A stretch of DNA of 64,000 bases, taken from NCBI GenBank assembly GCA_022376925.1, contig JAIOJX010000028.1:67731001-67795000 (forward strand). Reading direction: 5' to 3'. The notes beneath the pieces were generated by a model, which was given only the letters and a program-made list of their open reading frames with translations, was not told the DNA's origin and searched no databases. This DNA is from Tragulus kanchil. Lineage: Eukaryota; Chordata; Mammalia; Artiodactyla; Tragulidae. A program made the position numbers and the translations under genes. Positions 36,616 through 48,712 of the stretch are shown piece by piece; the stretch's first letter is position 1, and the number at the start of each line of letters is the position of its first letter.

Positions 36616-38773
36616 GCCTTGTGAATATAAGACTCTGTGAAATGAAATGTTTTCTGCTTCATGCACTACCAGTAAACAAACCATTCCCAAATGCAAATTT
36701 CTGAGCCCAGGTGAGACAAAGTCAGTGATTAGGAAGTCATTGACTACTTCCTCCTCTTAAGGTCTGAGGAGCTGGGGGGATGGGAGAGGCAGCCATCTGC
36801 CGCATTCATCATTGTTGTTCAGTTCCTCAATTTTGTCCTACTCTTTGGGAACCCATGAACTGCAGCATACCAGGCTTCCCTGGCCTTCACTGTCTCACTG
36901 AGTTTGCTCAAACTCATGTCCATTGACTCAGTGATGCCATCCAACCATCTCATCTTCTGTTGTCCCCTTCTCCTGCCTGCCTTCAATCTTTTCCTGCATC
37001 ATGGTCTTTTCCAATGAGTCAGCCCTTTGCATCAGGTGGCCAAAATGTTGGATCTTCAACAGCAGTCCTTCCAATAAATATTCAGGATTGATTTCATTTA
37101 GGATTGACTGGTTTGGTCTCCTTGCAGTCCAAGGACTCTCAAAAGTCTTCTCCAGCATCACAGTTTGAAAGTTTCAAAGTTTGGTACTCAGCCTTCTCTA
37201 TGGTCCAACTGTCATGTTCATATCTGACTACTGGAAAAACCAAAGCTTTGACTACACAGACCTGTGTGGACAAAGTGATGTCTGTTTTGTGTTATGCTGT
37301 CTAGGTTTCTCATAGCTTTTCTTCCAGGAGCAAGAGTCTTTACATTTCATGACTGCCATCACTGTCCACAGTGATTTTGGAGCCCAAGAAAATAAAGTAT
37401 ATCATTATTTCCATTTTTCCCTATTTATTTGCCATGGAGTGATGAGACCAGGTGCCATTGTCTTTGTTTTTTGAATGTAGAGTTTTAAACCAACATTTTC
37501 CCTCTCCTCTTTCACCTTCATCAAGAGGCTGTTTAGTTCTTCTTCACTTTCTGCCACTAGGTGGTATCATTTGCATATCTGAGGTGGTAGATATTTCTCC
37601 TGGCAATCTTGATTCCAGCTTGAGCTTCATCCAGCTTAATATTTTGCATGATATACTCTGTATATAAGTTAAATAAGCAGGGGGACAATACAGCCTTGTG
37701 AATATAAGACTCTGTGAAATGAAATGTTTTCTGCTTCATGCACTACCAGTAAACAAACCATTCCCAAATGCAAATTTCTGAGCCCAGGTGAGACAAAGTC
37801 AGTGATTAGGAAGTCATTGACTACTTCCTCCTCTTAAGGTCTGAGGAGCTGGGGATGGAGAGGCAGCCATCTGCCGCATTCATCATTGTTGTTCAGTTCC
37901 TCAATTTTGTCCTACTCTTTGGGAACCCATGAACTGCAGCATACCAGGCTTCCCTGGCCTTCACTGTCTCACTGAGTTTGCTCAAACTCATGTCCATTGA
38001 CTCAGTGATGCCATCCAACCATCTCATCTTCTGTTGTCCCCTTCTCCTGCCTGCCTTCAATCTTTTCCTGCATCATGGTCTTTTCCAATGAGTCAGCCCT
38101 TTGCATCAGGTGGCCAAAATGTTGGATCTTCAACAGCAGTCCTTCCAATAAATATTCAGGATTGATTTCATTTAGGATTGACTGGTTTGGTCTCCTTGCA
38201 GTCCAAGGACTCTCAAAAGTCTTCTCCAGCATCACAGTTTGAAAGTTTCAAAGTTTGGTACTCAGCCTTCTCTATGGTCCAACTGTCATGTTCATATCTG
38301 ACTACGGGAAAAAACCAAAGCTTTGACTACACAGACCTGTGTGGACAAAGTGATGTCTGTTTTGTGTTATGCTGTCTAGGTTTCTCATAGCTTTTCTTCC
38401 AGGAGCAAGAGTCTTTACATTTCATGACTGCCATCACTGTCCACAGTGATTTTGGAGCCCAAGAAAATAAAGTATATCATTATTTCCATTTTTCCCTATT
38501 TATTTGCCATGGAGTGATGAGACCAGGTGCCATTGTCTTTGTTTTTTGAATGTAGAGTTTTAAACCAACATTTTCCCTCTCCTCTTTCACCTTCATCAAG
38601 AGGCTGTTTAGTTCTTCTTCACTTTCTGCCACTAGGTGGTATCATTTGCATATCTGAGGTGGTAGATATTTCTCCTGGCAATCTTGATTCCAGCTTGAGC
38701 TTCATCCAGCTTAATATTTTGCATGATATACTCTGTATATAAGTTAAATAAGCAGGGGGACAATATACAGCCT
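36616..38773. repeat. Direct duplication 11 (offset 1,077 bp)
   Basis: Copy A is 36616-37696 and copy B 37693-38773, joined through gcct. A G run differs (ggagctggggggatggg versus ggagctggggatgg), as does actactgg versus actacggg. Most of the unit is an antisense BovB. Confidence 0.93.
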
Positions 38774-38870
38774 CGATGTACTCTTTTTCCAATTTGGAAC
38801 CAGTCTGCTGTTCCATGTCTCATTCTAACTGTTGCTTCTTGACCTGCATACAGGTTTCTCAGGAGGCATT
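37885..38870 (-). mobile_element. BovB LINE, antisense, about 985 bp
   Basis: The longest BovB piece here. On the minus strand it covers the reverse-transcriptase palm through the C-terminus: a GCILSPCLFNLYTEYIM segment, then the active-site motif as YANDT at 38641-38652, where BovB has YADDT, so a catalytic aspartate is changed. Stops and frameshifts break the rest into frames of 60-77 residues. The partial duplicate is 36811-37696. Confidence 0.88.
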
Positions 38871-39054
38871 TGTCATCTCTTAATAAGCAATTAGCATGTG
38901 AACAATATAGGAAGAAGGATTGACCCTAAATAGCTAGATGCATATGAAAGAAATGATTTTAGCATGTCTGAACACTTGCGTCTTCCCATATATAGAGAAG
39001 ATCCCTAAATTTATTCATGTGAGAGATTTAGTTTTCTGCTCCTTAGTGCAATCT

Positions 39055-39190
39055 TGTATATATCCTGGCTCCTCCCCTGCCTCCTTGGAGTCAGCTCTCC
39101 CAGGGGTCCCCTGAGATACTGTCTCTCAGACTTGAGTTGTAAAATTCCCACCAAATAAAACCTAACTTACAACTTTTAGGTTGCATGTAT
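39055..39190 (+). mobile_element. Possible LTR 3' fragment
   Basis: A gtatatatcctggctcctcc start, a ctgagatactgtctctcaga block, then AATAAA at about 39154 followed by acctaacttacaacttttag resemble the R/U5 part of a retroviral LTR. Family uncertain. Duplicate at about 40200-40335. Confidence 0.4.
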
Positions 39191-39289
39191 AATATTTTAA
39201 GCAATAAGAAAACTAATTTAATAGTAAATCTCAAATCTGAGGCTTCATGTCTTCTGCAGTTTTTCAAAAATGTTTAGCCTAATCATTCT

Positions 39290-39690
39290 AATATAGCTCT
39301 TTGAGTTTTCATTGCAAGTATGTTATAGCTTTTTACCATATTTTATATTTTTTCTATGATCTTTTTTCATATATTCTATTGTTTTATCTTTATGTTTCAG
39401 TGTAGATATTTTCTACTGGCTTGTTTTCTACTTCACTAATCTTCACTTCAGCTGTGTCTGTCTAATTCACTATTAAATCTGTTGGAGTTCTTAATTTCAG
39501 TTACTGAAATTTTTATTGGAGAATTTCCATCTGGTTCTTTAATGTATTTTCTAATTTTCTGCTGATTTTCCAGCTTTTCCTTCCTGGAATATATTAACAC
39601 ACTTTTAAAATTCCATAGTTAATAATTTTGATACAGATATCTACTTCTTTTGGAAAGTTTGCGCTACTTGGCTTTTATGAAAGATCTAAA
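39290..39690. mobile_element. Possible old L1 3' region
   Basis: Phrases such as actgaaatttttattggaga, then atttccatctggttctttaa, recall the 3' region of old L1M elements. Weak. Duplicate at about 40435-40835. Confidence 0.35.
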
Positions 39691-41268
39691 TTAGTACCTG
39701 TTTTTGCTAAAAGAAATATGAAGAGGATTTTTGCTTCCACAAAAAGGCAAAAGGGAAAACAGTGCTCAGCATTTGTTTTGCCATTATGAAAGCAGCATGT
39801 ACCACCTGCTGTGAGACTGGTACAACCAAGTTCTTTCCTGGGGAACTATACTCAGCCTCTCAGCATCAAGCTCTGTCTGTGAGCACTGAGCTTTATCTCA
39901 ATTTATCTTGTGCATCCATTAGCAAGATGTATCCTAAGGAAACTTTTTCTTTAATTTATGCTCCTTTGACTTCATAGGAATGCTCTACTTTTGCACAGTG
40001 GAATAAACCTTTACATGGATTTCCCCCTGGGCATTGTTTCTATTGTCTCTTCCTTTCCTTTTCAGTATTTTGCATTTTGATATGCTACGTAGATTTTGGT
40101 TAAATGCTGAATCCTTAGTTCAGTCTCATCCCATATATAGAGCAGATCCCTAAATTTATTCATGTGAGAGATTTAGTTTTCTGCTCCTTAGTGCAATCTT
40201 GTATATATCCTGGCTCCTCCCCTGCCTCCTTGGAGTCAGCTCTCCCAGGGGTCCCCTGAGATACTGTCTCTCAGACTTGAGTTGTAAAATTCCCACCAAA
40301 TAAAACCTAACTTACAACTTTTAGGTTGCATGTATAATATTTTAAGCAATAAGAAAACTAATTTAATAGTAAATCTCAAATCTGAGGCTTCATGTCTTCT
40401 GCAGTTTTTCAAAAATGTTTAGCCTAATCATTCTAATATAGCTCTTTGAGTTTTCATTGCAAGTATGTTATAGCTTTTTACCATATTTTATATTTTTTCT
40501 ATGATCTTTTTTCATATATTCTATTGTTTTATCTTTATGTTTCAGTGTAGATATTTTCTACTGGCTTGTTTTCTACTTCACTAATCTTCACTTCAGCTGT
40601 GTCTGTCTAATTCACTATTAAATCTGTTGGAGTTCTTAATTTCAGTTACTGAAATTTTTATTGGAGAATTTCCATCTGGTTCTTTAATGTATTTTCTAAT
40701 TTTCTGCTGATTTTCCAGCTTTTCCTTCCTGGAATATATTAACACACTTTTAAAATTCCATAGTTAATAATTTTGATACAGATATCTACTTCTTTTGGAA
40801 AGTTTGCGCTACTTGGCTTTTATGAAAGATCTAAATTAGTACCTGTTTTTGCTAAAAGAAATATGAAGAGGATTTTTGCTTCCACAAAAAAAGGCAAAAG
40901 GGGAAAACAGTGCTCAGCATTTGTTTTGCCATTATGAAAGCAGCATGTACCACCTGCTGTGAGACTGGTACAACCAAGTTCTTTCCTGGGGAACTATACT
41001 CAGCCTCTCAGCATCAAGCTCTGTCTGTGAGCACTGAGCTTTATCTCAATTTATCTTGTGCATCCATTAGCAAGATGTATCCTAAGGAAACTTTTTCTTT
41101 AATTTATGCTCCTTTGACTTCATAGGAATGCTCTACTTTTGCACAGTGGAATAAACCTTTACATGGATTTCCCCCTGGGCATTGTTTCTATTGTCTCTTC
41201 CTTTCCTTTTCAGTATTTTGATCTTATTGTCTGATATGCTACGTAGATTTTGGTTAAATGCTGAATGC

Positions 41269-41507
41269 TGTAATCATTTTGGTGCTATTTATGGTCCTGA
41301 ATAATCTTGTCTTCCTCTAGGGATAACTTATTGTTGGCTTCTGGCAAACTGTTAGGGAACATGCAGACAGATAATTTTATTTCAGTTTTTCTAAAGATAG
41401 GACTGCCTTTAATTAGCTCTGCATCAACAGTATAGCCACTCAGCAATCACAACAGGAATATCCAGTGTTCACTATGGTCCTCCTTGATGCTCCCTGAATG
41501 TGGGAAA
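41269..41507. other. Unique DNA, nothing recognised
   Basis: Single-copy segment before a Bov SINE. Confidence 0.5.
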
Positions 41508-41692
41508 AAAGTGAAAATGTCAGTTGTGTCCAACTCTTTGCGACCACATGGACTTTAGGGCTCCTCTGTCCATGGAATTCTTCAGGTGTAGGTTGCTGTT
41601 TCCTTCTCCAGGGGATCTTCCCGACCCAGGGATCAAACCTGCTCTCCCACATTGCAAGGAGATTCTTTAGCATCTGAACCATCAGGGAAACC
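41508..41692 (-). mobile_element. Bov-tA/Bov-A SINE
   Basis: Antisense SINE: gtgaaaatgtcagttgtgtc, caactctttgcgaccacatg, ccaggggatcttcccgaccc and catctgaaccatcagggaaa are all present. Confidence 0.88.
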
Positions 41693-43327
41693 GAGGATAC
41701 AGCTTATGAATCAACAAACGTTTATTGAGGAAAATCAGGATCAAATACCTGGTTCATGCTTTTTTATTCCTCTCTGGGATTTTGCTCTCCAAATGTTTCT
41801 ACTATGTGAGTCTGTAGTATCTTCAAACAAACTTTGAAACATTGTATTTTTTTCCCAAATGTTTTCAGTGGAAAGGTTGATGTAAAAATATCCATCACCA
41901 TAGCCATGTGTGGAAAAGCTAGTAGTCATTTATCCTTGAGGAATCTATTAGACTCCCTTTCATACTACTAAATTCCTCTTTACTTGCAAAAGCTTAGTGT
42001 ATTTTTATCCAAATCTCTCTTGCTCACATGTACACAAAGGCTTTAATCTGGCTTTCTCTCACTCTTAATTTTTTCCAACTTCCCTCATTTTTGGTTATTT
42101 CAGAAAAATCATCCCCACCAGTAGCAATTTAATGTGGAAGTTGTAATTATTAAAATTTAATGCAGTGCTATTATTAAAATACAACAATGAAGAAGAAAAT
42201 CCTGTAAATCTTAACATGCAAAGAGACATGAAAATGAATTGTCATCAAGTAAAGCCTCTTTAAAATTCTATAATGTCCCCATCTGAATCTCCACAAATCA
42301 AACTCCTTGGTCATTTTCTCTATAAACAGTTTAGTTGTTTATTCAAATAGCAACAGTCAATAAAATTATAATAGCAAATATTTATAGATAAAATGTTATT
42401 TAAGATATGGGATCAGAATTTTATTACATCATTCTCTGTTTCTCCCTGTCCCAATTATTTGAGGCAGACTTTTGTCCCTTTTAGGAGAATCTATTACTGC
42501 CTTTTTGAAAATTTTATGTTTCAAGTTGTCTAAGCAAATGAGGTACTTACTCAAAAGAAGCCAAAAGAAGTCAGTGCTGCTTTCTAATGCAGTTGGCCCT
42601 TTGCATCTAACATGGTTGAGAAGTTAAACATCATAAATGAGCACAACCTTGTCCCACTTTGTGATGAAAAACTTGGTGGCTTGAATTGCTGCCCTGGGCC
42701 CAGTAGTTGGACTCTGCTGGGTTCTGAGGATTATGACATTTAAAACTTAAACTCTTTTTCACTAAGCGTTTCACAAACATTTTTATGAGGGAAACAGAAT
42801 TAACCTTTTTTTATCAAATTCATAGCCATAGGTGTTGAGTCCAAGACCCAGGGTCTAACTTCTTTCTTCTACTGTGGTTCCTTTTGGAGTCTGTGTTTCT
42901 TTTCCCCATTAGCAGTTCTGTCTTATGACCATCTCAATCCCTTGCAGTTCATATTAAATTGGAAATTAGAGCAAAAGATGTGATGCCTTTCTCAGAGTCT
43001 CCTTGACCCCTGTATAAATTTCCCTCAAGAACCAAATCTGAATCAAAATGTTTGTAAGAGGTAATCAGGCCACACAGGTTCTTATTTGACACTTCTCTGG
43101 GAAAATAGCTGTTTTTGTAATTGTTTCATATACAGGCTAATTAAGTATTTAAGAGTTAAAACAATCTTCTCTAAGGTGATTTTTGTTCATCTTCAGTATA
43201 ACTCATTTAGCAGTTTTTCTTGTTCAGAAGTTTTTTTTTTTTGGTCTGACTTTGATCATTTTAAGATGTTTCATTTGGGAGAGAAATGACATGTACACAA
43301 ATAACTATGCATCCATATGGGAAAAGG
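41693..43327. other. Unique AT-rich DNA
   Basis: 1.6 kb without a recognised repeat or coding region. Overlapping frames at 43086-43374 are T-rich chance frames. Confidence 0.5.
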
Positions 43328-45464
43328 ATTCTGAAAGCCATAGAATAAATATACACTGGAAATTTAAAGGATAAAGTGGTTACTGTCTATAATTCATTTT
43401 AAGAAATAACAAAAGGTAATAAGTAGAAAAAGGCTTTACCTAGGAATTAGGTTTTTGTGAGCTAGTTTTTGATCACTGTATGTGCAAAATAAATATATAA
43501 ATGCACTCTAAATCACTGATTTAGAAATAAACCTTGGTAACAGTCATTTATAAATTGGAGACTGCATGTGTTTCTGCTACCTTTTTTTGGGCAGGGGGCA
43601 CTTTTCATGTTTTGCTCTGGAAATCTTTAAAGTGGAGTCAATGAATGTGAGAGAATTTGGTATTTTGAGGAGGGGAAGAAGACATCTGGTATATGAATCA
43701 CTTGATTTTGTGGGAGTAATGTTGTAGGATTAAAGGCTTTGCTTAATTTACACTTAAGCATTCAGAAATTCATCTATCAAGGAAGGTGTAGTATATCTGC
43801 ATTCTGTTAAGGATCAAAACTAGCTAATAATACACCATGTAGATTCCTGCCAGTGTTTCCCCCTCTCTTCTTTCCTGTGTTAATCAAAGTAGTTTCTGAT
43901 TCAGGATGGCTATTTATCATGGATTGCACATTATTTCTCAGTGTCTTAGTTCTTATTAGAGAGAGCATCATTGGAAAGACATCATACTTTCATAGATGAC
44001 TAATCTGTGATTAAGATAGATCACCCATTGCTTCATAAGTAACATCTGGTATCAAAGATAATTCCATCGACTTGAAATCTCATAAAATGTAACATCATTA
44101 GATTGAAGAAAGGACTGTCATTCTCTCTGGTTATAATGAACCATTCCTACAGCGAGTCACACAAAGGTGCTTTATAATTTTCCCCAAAGATCTATAAAGT
44201 GGCAAGCATATTTTCTGGAGCTATCCTAGCAGTTTGATTCCCCATGAAAGAACACTAAGAAAAAGGGTGTAATTCTAAGGGACAGATCATGCTTTACCTA
44301 GTAGCTTTTAGTTTGCTAGTATTTGTTTTGCTGATCTATAACCACGTATGCTAACAGTGAAACAATTGATTTCTAATGAAAGATGTGTTTCAAAAGAAAA
44401 ATTCTGAAAGCCATAGAATAAATATACACTGGAAATTTAAAGGATAAAGTGGTTACTGTCTATAATTCATTTTAAGAAATAACAAAAGGTAATAAGTAGA
44501 AAAAGGCTTTACCTAGGAATTAGGTTTTTGTGAGCTAGTTTTTGATCACTGTATGTGCAAAATAAATATATAAATGCACTCTAAATCACTGATTTAGAAA
44601 TAAACCTTGGTAACAGTCATTTATAAATTGGAGACTGCATGTGTTTCTGCTACCTTTTTTTGGGCAGGGGGCACTTTTCATGTTTTGCTCTGGAAATCTT
44701 TAAAGTGGAGTCAATGAATGTGAGAGAATTTGGTATTTTGAGGAGGGGAAGAAGACATCTGGTATATGAATCACTTGATTTTGTGGGAGTAATGTTGTAG
44801 GATTAAAGGCTTTGCTTAATTTACACTTAAGCATTCAGAAATTCATCTATCAAGGAAGGTGTAGTATATCTGCATTCTGTTAAGGATCAAAACTAGCTAA
44901 TAATACACCATGTAGATTCCTGCCAGTGTTTCCCCCTCTCTTCTTTCCTGTGTTAATCAAAGTAGTTTCTGATTCAGGATGGCTATTTATCATGGATTGC
45001 ACATTATTTCTCAGTGTCTTAGTTCTTATTAGAGAGAGCATCATTGGAAAGACATCATACTTTCATAGATGACTAATCTGTGATTAAGATAGATCACCCA
45101 TTGCTTCATAAGTAACATCTGGTATCAAAGATAATTCCATCGACTTGAAATCTCATAAAATGTAACATCATTAGATTGAAGAAAGGACTGTCATTCTCTC
45201 TGGTTATAATGAACCATTCCTACAGCGAGTCACACAAAGGTGCTTTATAATTTTCCCCAAAGATCTATAAAGTGGCAAGCATATTTTCTGGAGCTATCCT
45301 AGCAGTTTGATTCCCCATGAAAGAACACTAAGAAAAAGGGTGTAATTCTAAGGGACAGATCATGCTTTACCTAGTAGCTTTTAGTTTGCTAGTATTTGTT
45401 TTGCTGATCTATAACCACGTATGCTAACAGTGAAACAATTGATTTCTAATGAAAGATGTGTTTC
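43328..45464. repeat. Direct duplication 13 (offset 1,073 bp)
   Basis: Copy A is 43328-44391 and copy B 44401-45464, separated by the A-rich filler aaaagaaaa. That filler resembles the aaaagg preceding copy A rather than copy B's right flank. The copies are nearly identical. No gene or named repeat inside. Confidence 0.92.
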
Positions 45465-47334
45465 TGTAGCTAATATAGCCCATAAGCATTATCACTTTCC
45501 CTCCAGGCAGTAAACTTAAGTGGAAAAAAATTTTATACAGAATTACATCACTGATAGGTTTAAATTGATGAGAAAGCTTTACTGTTTTCTGCGAATAAAT
45601 CAAGAACTGATTTTTTTCTTCCAGTTTCTAACAATGTCAGGTCAGTTCTGGGAACATTTTTCCTGAGTCCTTCTTAGGTAATTACAGTTTTAACAAAAAA
45701 AGGTTAAGAATTACATTAATTAAACACAATAAGTTGTCCTTGGTTGTCTAGTGGCTTAGAATCACCCTGCAATGCAGGGGACATGGGTTCCATCCCTAGT
45801 CTGGGAAGATCTCTCCATGCCATGAAACAAGTAAGCCCATAGATCACAACTACTGATTCAGCACCCTACAACTGGTTAACGACACAAGAGAAGCCACCAC
45901 AATGAGAAGCCTGCATGCCACAGCTAGAGAGTCGTCCCCACCGACTGCAACTGGAGAGAGTCCGTGCGCAGCAGTGAAGACCTAGTCCAGTCAAAAACGA
46001 ATGAACAAAATGAATGCATCTTAGAAAAACAATAATAGGTTTTTAAATTACTATAAAATAATAATAGATAAAAATTAAGAATATTTTCTTCAAAGATACT
46101 TTTCCTTGATACAGAGTTTTCATTCAAAAATTAGATATTTTCAAGAACTTAACTTGCTATAATACTGATTGCTTTATTGTTTTTGAAAAGTTTTGCTATA
46201 CCTAAACTGTCACAATCTGTGATTAAGATAGATCACCCATTGCTTCATAAGTAACATCTGGTATCAAAGATAATTCCATCGACTTGAAATCTCATAAAAT
46301 GTAACATCATTAGATTGAAGAAAGGACTGTCATTCTCTCTGGTTATAATGAACCATTCCTACAGCGAGTCACACAAAGGTGCTTTATAATTTTCCCCAAA
46401 GATCTATAAAGTGGCAAGCATATTTTCTGGAGCTATCCTAGCAGTTTGATTCCCCATGAAAGAACACTAAGAAAAAGGGTGTAATTCTAAGGGACAGATC
46501 ATGCTTTACCTAGTAGCTTTTAGTTTGCTAGTATTTGTTTTGCTGATCTATAACCACGTATGCTAACAGTGAAACAATTGATTTCTAATGAAAGATGTGT
46601 TTCTGTAGCTAATATAGCCCATAAGCATTATCACTTTCCCTCCAGGCAGTAAACTTAAGTGGAAAAAATTGTATACAGAATTACATCACTGATAGGTTTA
46701 AATTGATGAGAAAGCTTTACTGTTTTCTGCGAATAAATCAAGAACTGATTTTTTTCTTCCAGTTTCTAACAATGTCAGGTCAGTTCTGGGAACATTTTTC
46801 CTGAGTCCTTCTTAGGTAATTACAGTTTTAACAAAAAAAGGTTAAGAATTACATTAATTAAACACAATAAGTTGTCCTTGGTTGTCTAGTGGCTTAGAAT
46901 CACCCTGCAATGCAGGGGACATGGGTTCCATCCCTAGTCTGGGAAGATCTCTCCATGCCATGAAACAAGTAAGCCCATAGATCACAACTACTGATTCAGC
47001 ACCCTACAACTGGTTAACGACACAAGAGAAGCCACCACAATGAGAAGCCTGCATGCCACAGCTAGAGAGTCGTCCCCACCGACTGCAACTGGAGAGAGTC
47101 CGTGCGCAGCAGTGAAGACCTAGTCCAGTCAAAAACGAATGAACAAAATGAATGCATCTTAGAAAAACAATAATAGGTTTTTAAATTACTATAAAATAAT
47201 AATAGATAAAAATTAAGAATATTTTCTTCAAAGATACTTTTCCTTGATACAGAGTTTTCATTCAAAAATTAGATATTTTCAAGAACTTAACTTGCTATAA
47301 TACTGATTGCTTTATTGTTTTTGAAAAGTTTTGC
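45075..47334. repeat. Direct duplication 14 (offset 1,139 bp)
   Basis: Copy A is 45075-46195 and copy B 46214-47334. The 18-base filler (ctatacctaaactgtcac) resembles a deletion-rich reading of the true flank (cctaccctatctatcctgtg). Its first 390 bases occur three times (44002-44391, 45075-45464, 46214-46603). Copies differ at an A run and at tttatacag versus ttgtatacag. Confidence 0.93.
45732..46016 (+). mobile_element. CHR-2 SINE
   Basis: Sense CHR-2: ttgtctagtggcttagaatc (A box), catgggttccatccctagtc (B-box region), gaagccaccacaatgagaag and agtccgtgcgcagcagtgaa. This is the standard CHR-2 body, useful for contrast with the unusual SINEs at 12036, 25717, 28985, 29441 and 62722. Duplicate at 46870-47154. 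Confidence 0.85.
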
Positions 47335-47678
47335 CTACCCTATCTATCCTGTGGTAAAATTAAAAAAAGTGCTGTTCACACTTTCTCTATGAAACGAATG
47401 CCATTTTATAGGAATTAAAAGTAATATGTACCACAGGTGAAAACACTAGTGTGAGATGATTAACATACTCTTCTCATTTAAAATATGTACATTTAAGAGT
47501 TCAAAAAGTTGAAAAATCTGCGCATTACATATATTGATAGTGTTAATATCCACAGAAGCTTTGAAAGGATCTTCTATTTTTAGGTAACATACTTTTAAAT
47601 GTTGATTTATTTTTCTTTAGGGAACAGGTATAGTATAAAAAAGCAGGAGACAGATGAATTCATGTATATAGAAAGTTA
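47335..47678. other. Unique DNA, nothing recognised
   Basis: Single-copy AT-rich sequence up to the LTR target site. Confidence 0.5.
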
Positions 47679-47837
47679 TTTCTGTGTGGGGACCTTCCGC
47701 AGAAAGGAAGGCAGCGGGATTGCCCCCGGCTGAACAGGGAGATCTCGGAGAGAGGTGAATCTTGCTGCTGTGCCCCCCTGCCCCCGGCAGGCGGGAGACA
47801 ATCAGACGCGACAGGGTTTCCGTCAGAGCAGTTCTGC

Positions 47838-47866
47838 TTTATTAGTGTAGATCCACAGCTTTTATA
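47838..47866 (-). promoter_or_regulatory. LTR core promoter and polyadenylation signal
   Basis: Minus-strand TATAAAA at 47860-47866 and AATAAA at 47838-47843, 16 bases apart. Transcription would run toward lower coordinates, into U5 and out into the left flank. Confidence 0.7.
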
Positions 47867-48011
47867 AGCAAGTGAAAGGGGTCTTGCACGGGACTTCCTA
47901 TAGATTACACCAATCAAGCTAAAGGTCAAGCAATCATCCATGAGCGGGGAAACCACGGGAACCAATCAGAAAATTTGACCATCAATTAACAATTTAGATC
48001 ACGCCCTGTCT

Positions 48012-48145
48012 CTTCCTGTTGGCGCCATCTTAACTCCAAACTGCAAACATGTGCTTAAGCTTCTTTCACTCCCACGTCCCTTCCTGTAGGCGCCATCTTA
48101 GCTCCAAACTGAAACAATGTGCTTAAGCTTCCTTATGCTTGCAAC
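48012..48145 (-). repeat. U3 tandem repeat with YY1-like sites
   Basis: Two imperfect 66-68 bp units, 48012-48079 and 48080-48145. Each begins cttcctgt, carries ggcgccatctt (48021-48031 and 48089-48099) and ends atgtgcttaagctt-like. On the LTR's own strand the core reads AAGATGGCGCC, close to the YY1 consensus. Repeated enhancer units are typical of retroviral U3. Confidence 0.75.
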
Positions 48146-48546
48146 GGTCCTCTTTCAATTCAGAGCCCCACATTTCTGTAGATACTATCTTTAATTCTGA
48201 CTACATTATCATAAAGAGTTTTCATATTTTAAATAAATAACTGCACAAAAGACATTATTCATATTAATGTGTCTTTTTCTTTACTGAAGAATTTAGATTT
48301 CTCTAAATTTTAGTTACTCTAATCAGTAAAAGAAAACCAAAAAAAAAAAAAAAAAGTCTAAACCAGACTAGCCTGGCCTCTACAGTGCTCACGTGATTAT
48401 AAGTGATAATGCTAAGAGATCCTTCCAGACTGGTATCAAGTAAATTCCCTTAAACCTTTTTTGCAATGAATGATTTATTTAAAATACAAAAGAATATATG
48501 GAATGTACAGTTTAGTTTTAAATACATAGTGGTAGTTCTCAAAAGG

Positions 48547-48712
48547 AAGGGAATTAACATTTTTAAAGTACTGATGACTTGGGGCTCTTCCAGTTGCTCG
48601 ACATACATCTTTTTAAATCCTTTCTTTAATTCCAGGATATATTTCACCTCTTAGACAATGAGGCTTAGAGAACTTAAGTAAGCTGTTCAATGTACATAGC
48701 TATTTCATGCTG
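48547..48712 (-). mobile_element. MIR SINE fragment, antisense
   Basis: Ends with gacaatgaggcttagagaac, then ttaagtaagctgttcaatgt, the reverse of the MIR core. Duplicate at about 49685-49850. Confidence 0.5.

Larger units (their letters stand above)
38985..41268. repeat. Direct duplication 12 (offset 1,145 bp)
   Basis: Copy A is 38985-40114 and copy B 40130-41268. Similarity is degraded near the end of copy A: ttttgcattttgatatg versus ttttgatcttattgtctgat, and a garbled 15-base filler precedes copy B. A 71-residue frame is identical in both copies (39762-39977, 40910-41125) but shows no domain. Confidence 0.92.
47685..48172 (-). mobile_element. Solo LTR of a class II (ERVK-like) endogenous retrovirus
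   Basis: A complete 488-bp LTR in minus orientation. It starts and ends with the inverted termini TGTGGGG and CCCCACA. The 6-bp target duplication tttctg (47679-47684, 48173-48178) is the length made by betaretrovirus-like integrases. On the minus strand U3 is about 48172-47840, with TATAAAA at 47866-47860 and AATAAA at 47843-47838. The polyadenylation signal so close to TATA implies a very short R, as in betaretroviruses. U5 follows to 47685. No internal viral genes are present, so this is the product of LTR-LTR recombination. A partial copy (48971-49311) is artefactual. The 101-residue frame over it is not a gene. Confidence 0.88.

Noticed and set aside
43328..47334. CRISPR-like or regularly spaced repeat array
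   Set aside because: Repeats are about 1.1 kb, contiguous, and differ in sequence from pair to pair; there is no short repeat with spacers, and the genome is mammalian.
47660..47965. 101-residue frame over the retroviral LTR
   Set aside because: It lies in U5/R/U3 of a solo LTR, has no similarity to a viral gene that I recognise, and LTRs of this type need not encode protein.
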